Assembly (NCBI GenBank): GCA_964529305.1
Contig: CAZGUX010000285.1
Span: 49,184-113,183 of the forward strand
Origin: CAZGUX01 sp964529305
GTDB taxonomy: Bacteria > Acidobacteriota > Terriglobia > Bryobacterales > Bryobacteraceae
DNA length: 64,000 nucleotides
Reading direction: 5' to 3'
Both the position numbers and the translations under genes were made by a program. Each line of letters opens with the position of its first letter. Within the stretch, counting starts at the first letter, position 1. Shown here piece by piece: positions 61,352 through 64,000 of the stretch. The notes under the pieces are model-generated. The model made no database searches and was not told the DNA's origin. It was given only the letters and a program-made list of their open reading frames with translations.

Positions 61352-63769
61352 ATGCCGGAAAGCGCAGCCACAATCGCCACCGGGTGCGCCCTATGCGGCC
61401 TGGACGCCGGGAGCAACCCGTTCCAGCGCGCCTTTGACGAAGGGCACGACAAGTGTTTCTGTTGTCTCGGTTGCATGAACGTCTACGCGATCCTGGTGGA
61501 GAGCGGCGCGGTGGTCCCCGGAGCCGACCTGCGCGACACGGAACTTTTCCGGCAAAGCCTCGCCTTGGGCCTGGTCTCCAGGCGAGTGGCGGACCGGGAG
61601 AGAGCTGGCATTCCTTCCGGGACGCCGGTTCTCGAGAAGCTTTATCACGTGCCCGGAATGTGGTGCTCCTCCTGCGCGTGGCTGATCGAGCATAGCCTGG
61701 GCTCGGAGCCTGGCGTCGAAAAGGCGGAGGTCTTCTTTACCTCCGACCTGCTGAAGGTGCGCTACTACCCGCAATATCTGCCTCCCGGGCAGATCGTGGA
61801 GCGGGTCCGGAGGCTGGGTTACGCCATCAGCGAGTTCAGCGGCGAGGCGCAGGCCGCCGAACCGGAGCGCCAGAGCCTTCTCCTGAGGCTCGGGATCGCG
61901 GCGTTCCTGTGGGTCAACACCATGACCATGAATCTGGCGGCGTACCTTGGCTACTTCGACCAGATGCCGGTCAGCTTCCGCCATGTCTTGCCGTTCCTCG
62001 CCATGGCGCTGGCGTCGCCGGTCGTGTTCTTTTCCGCGCAGCCGATCCTGCGGGCGGCCTGGATCGGTCTGCACAGCGGCCAGGCTCGGATGGAAGCCCT
62101 GCTCTCGGTGGGCATTCTCGCCGCCTACGGGTACAGCGCAATCCAGGCTTTTGCCGGCGGCGCCCATATCTACTTCGACATTGCCTGCGCCATTGTGACG
62201 CTGCTACTGCTGGGCAAATACATCGAGCAGGGCGCCAAGGAGCGCACCACGCGGGCCGTGACATCGCTTTATCGGGTTCTGCCGACGAAAGCCCGCATTC
62301 TCCAGGGAGGGCGTGAGCGGTTCGTCGCCATCGAGGCCCTGACGCCGGGTCAGGTTTTCGTGGTGAAGGCGGGAGAGCGGATTCCGGCCGACGGCACGGT
62401 GGTGGAGGGCGAATCGCATGTCGACGAGAGCCTGCTGACGGGTGAGGCGGCCCCTGTTGAAAAATCGCCGGGCTCGGCCGTGGCCGGAGGAAGCGTCAAC
62501 ACCGGTGGAGTGCTGCAAGTGCGAGCAACGGCGGGCGACTCCAGCACGCTGGCCCGGATCCTCCGGATGGTGGAGCATGCCTTGGGCACGCGTTCGGAAA
62601 TCGAGCGCGTGGTGGACCGGGTCTCCCGCGTGTTTGTGCCGGCCGTCATGGCGCTCTCGGCCGTGACCTTCGCCTTGGCGCTCTTGCTGGGCCTGCCGGC
62701 CTGCGACGCGATGATGCGCGCCATCTCCGTGCTGGTGATCGCGTGCCCTTGCGCGCTGGGAATCGCGACGCCGCTGGCGTTGACGGCCGCGATCGGTGCG
62801 GCTTCCCGCCGGGGCATTCTGGTCGGCGACAGCCGGGTCCTGGACACGGTCAGACGCCTGGACACCGTAGTCCTGGACAAGACCGGCACCGTGACCGAGG
62901 GCACTTTCCAGCTTCTCGAGTTCAACCCCGATCACCTGCCCGTGATCGCCTCGCTCGAAGCCTACTCGGAACACCCCTTGGCGCGGGCAGTGGCGCAGAA
63001 GGCGGAGGAATTCGATTTCCGCCTCCAGCCCGCCGAGGCCGTACACATTGAAAAGGGACAGGGCATTGCCGGAGAGGTCGGCGGCCTCCAAGTGTTTATC
63101 GGTTCGCGGCGGTTCGTGACGCATTTCGATCGCGGCTTCTCGACCGGCGAGCCGTTGGCCGGGATGGCCACAACGGTGTACTACGGCTGGGACGGCGGCG
63201 TTCGAGGCAGCCTCGTGTTCGGCGACCGGATCCGGCCGGAGGCCGCTCGCGTGGTCGACGACCTGCGGAAGAGGGGGCTTGCGGTCTACCTGGTGTCCGG
63301 AGACGCCCGCGCCGCGACCGCCGAGGTGGCTCGCCGGTTGAGGGTCGACGACTTCGCGCCGGAGACCCTACCCTTCGACAAGGCGGCCTTTGTCGAAGAC
63401 CTTCGGCGGGCGGGCAAGGTCGTCGCCATGGTGGGGGACGGGGTGAACGACGCGCCGGCGCTGGCGAAAGCGGATCTCGGCATCGCGATGGGTTCGGGCA
63501 CCGAGTTGGCGATGAAAGCCGCGGCCCTGGTCCTGATGGGAAACCAACTCAGCCGGATCCCCGAAGCATTCGACCTGGTCGCACGGACGATGCGGGTGGT
63601 CCGGCAGAACCTCTTCTGGGCGTTCTTCTACAACCTCATCGGGATCAGCTTTGCGATGGCCGGTTTTCTGAATCCGATCGTGGCGGCAGCGGCGATGGTG
63701 GCCTCGAGCCTGTTTGTCACGGTGAACTCGCACCGCCTGAGCCGTATGGTAGAAACCCGGATCGATTGA
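61352..63769 (+). CDS. ccoI: Copper-translocating P-type ATPase CcoI (FixI)
   Basis: An 805-residue P1B ATPase. The N-terminus has CALCGLDAGSNPF and CFCCLGC, a FixI-type metal-binding region, then a heavy-metal-associated domain with the copper site MWCSSCAWL. The membrane CPC motif is in IACPCALGIATPLAL, the actuator TGE in LLTGEAAPVEK, the phosphorylation site in DKTGTVTEG, and the hinge in MVGDGVNDAPAL. It exports copper to the periplasmic side for CcoN assembly. It is the last gene of the operon. Confidence 0.94.
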   Translation: MPESAATIATGCALCGLDAGSNPFQRAFDEGHDKCFCCLGCMNVYAILVESGAVVPGADLRDTELFRQSLALGLVSRRVADRERAGIPSGTPVLEKLYHVPGMWCSSCAWLIEHSLGSEPGVEKAEVFFTSDLLKVRYYPQYLPPGQIVERVRRLGYAISEFSGEAQAAEPERQSLLLRLGIAAFLWVNTMTMNLAAYLGYFDQMPVSFRHVLPFLAMALASPVVFFSAQPILRAAWIGLHSGQARMEALLSVGILAAYGYSAIQAFAGGAHIYFDIACAIVTLLLLGKYIEQGAKERTTRAVTSLYRVLPTKARILQGGRERFVAIEALTPGQVFVVKAGERIPADGTVVEGESHVDESLLTGEAAPVEKSPGSAVAGGSVNTGGVLQVRATAGDSSTLARILRMVEHALGTRSEIERVVDRVSRVFVPAVMALSAVTFALALLLGLPACDAMMRAISVLVIACPCALGIATPLALTAAIGAASRRGILVGDSRVLDTVRRLDTVVLDKTGTVTEGTFQLLEFNPDHLPVIASLEAYSEHPLARAVAQKAEEFDFRLQPAEAVHIEKGQGIAGEVGGLQVFIGSRRFVTHFDRGFSTGEPLAGMATTVYYGWDGGVRGSLVFGDRIRPEAARVVDDLRKRGLAVYLVSGDARAATAEVARRLRVDDFAPETLPFDKAAFVEDLRRAGKVVAMVGDGVNDAPALAKADLGIAMGSGTELAMKAAALVLMGNQLSRIPEAFDLVARTMRVVRQNLFWAFFYNLIGISFAMAGFLNPIVAAAAMVASSLFVTVNSHRLSRMVETRID

Positions 63770-63821
63770 CGCAGCATCAAAACGCAACGATGCCAGTCTC
63801 GCCCATTCACGCAACCATGCT

Positions 63822-63847
63822 GTAGCGCAACATCGATGTTGTGCTAC
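63822..63847. repeat. 26-bp near-perfect palindrome after ccoI
   Basis: GTAGCGCAACAT and ATGTTGTGCTAC flank a central CG with one mismatch that would be a G-T pair in RNA. It starts 53 bases after the ccoI stop. It may end the operon, though no T-run follows on the + strand, or be an operator. Confidence 0.5.
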
Positions 63848-63927
63848 GGAATTGTAGTTCACTTCAACGCTAACCGCTTTTCGGCGCAAAATTCCGTTTC
63901 CAGGCCGCGAACCGCTCCGTTTACCGT

Positions 63928-63979
63928 CGCGGCACGGCATGAAGTTTCCTGCTGTCTCGACAACGGCAACCGTGCCGCG
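63928..63979. repeat. Inverted repeat near the right edge
   Basis: CGCGGCACGG (63928-63937) is exactly complementary to CCGTGCCGCG (63970-63979) across a 32-bp spacer. It is followed by GAGCGTAAGCGAGCGG, a motif that looks like a dispersed intergenic repeat. The function cannot be told because the window ends here. Confidence 0.45.
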
Positions 63980-64000
63980 AGCGTAAGCGAGCGGTCTCCC

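Overview
The window is about 64 kb of high-GC bacterial chromosome. Its gene content points to Acidobacteriota, most probably the Bryobacteraceae/Solibacter group: secreted DUF1501 and DUF1549/DUF1553 proteins, secreted amidohydrolases, peptidase U32, insulinase-type M16 pairs, multi-domain serine/threonine kinases, BACON/Ig-like secreted proteins and many secreted enzymes of polymer and glycoside breakdown. This assignment is inferred from protein families only; there is no rRNA in the window.

Layout. 1-3,467: a tannase/feruloyl esterase running off the left edge, divergent from a translationally coupled pair of paralogous secreted amidohydrolases. 3,492-5,221: an orphan antitoxin-like gene, a methyltransferase with a signal peptide, and a BrnT toxin with an overlapping antitoxin that is a paralogue of the orphan. 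5,346-10,276 (minus): a three-gene operon of a DUF1549/DUF1553 cytochrome-type protein, a DAO-type FAD oxidoreductase and a DUF1501 protein whose 5' end looks frameshifted. 10,318-15,359: a small conserved protein, a lipoprotein, a sialidase-like protein and a PhyH dioxygenase, with an SDR and a D-aminoacylase-like enzyme divergent from them. 15,446-28,014: a 139-bp nested inverted repeat, a U32 protease, two Nudix hydrolases, DNA polymerase X, an M16 pair, an M29-like protein, a Uma2 nuclease and DNA polymerase I. 28,105-35,388: a dipeptidase remnant, a GMC oxidoreductase, tRNA-Val(TAC), two glycosidase-like beta-propeller proteins, a DUF4432 epimerase and a class III aminotransferase. 35,881-42,785 (minus): a receptor-like kinase, a PSMA-type M28 peptidase and DsbD.

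43,055-44,942 is a small toxin-antitoxin island: VapBC with a stop codon inside vapC, a PIN toxin that has lost its C-terminus, an intact HicAB pair, and beside it what looks like the 3' half of a tRNA-Asn, which could be an old attachment site. 45,000-50,168 (minus) encodes a BACON-like repeat protein, a D-threonine-aldolase-type enzyme and an unrecognised secreted protein.

The most notable block is 50,512-63,769. It is a tightly packed operon of 14 genes on the + strand encoding a quinol-to-oxygen electron route and its assembly factors: an Rrf2 regulator with a probable Fe-S site, CcoS, a Rieske protein, a fused b6/subunit-IV cytochrome b, a seven-heme cytochrome c, CcoN, CcoO, a CcoQ-like protein, a heme-free membrane protein in the CcoP position, a GltD-like FAD/Fe-S oxidoreductase, a SafE-type membrane protein (frameshifted), CcoG, a 47-residue membrane protein in the CcoH position, and the copper ATPase CcoI. 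There is no canonical diheme CcoP and no canonical CcoH. My inference is that the heptaheme cytochrome wires the bc-type complex directly to the cbb3-type oxidase.
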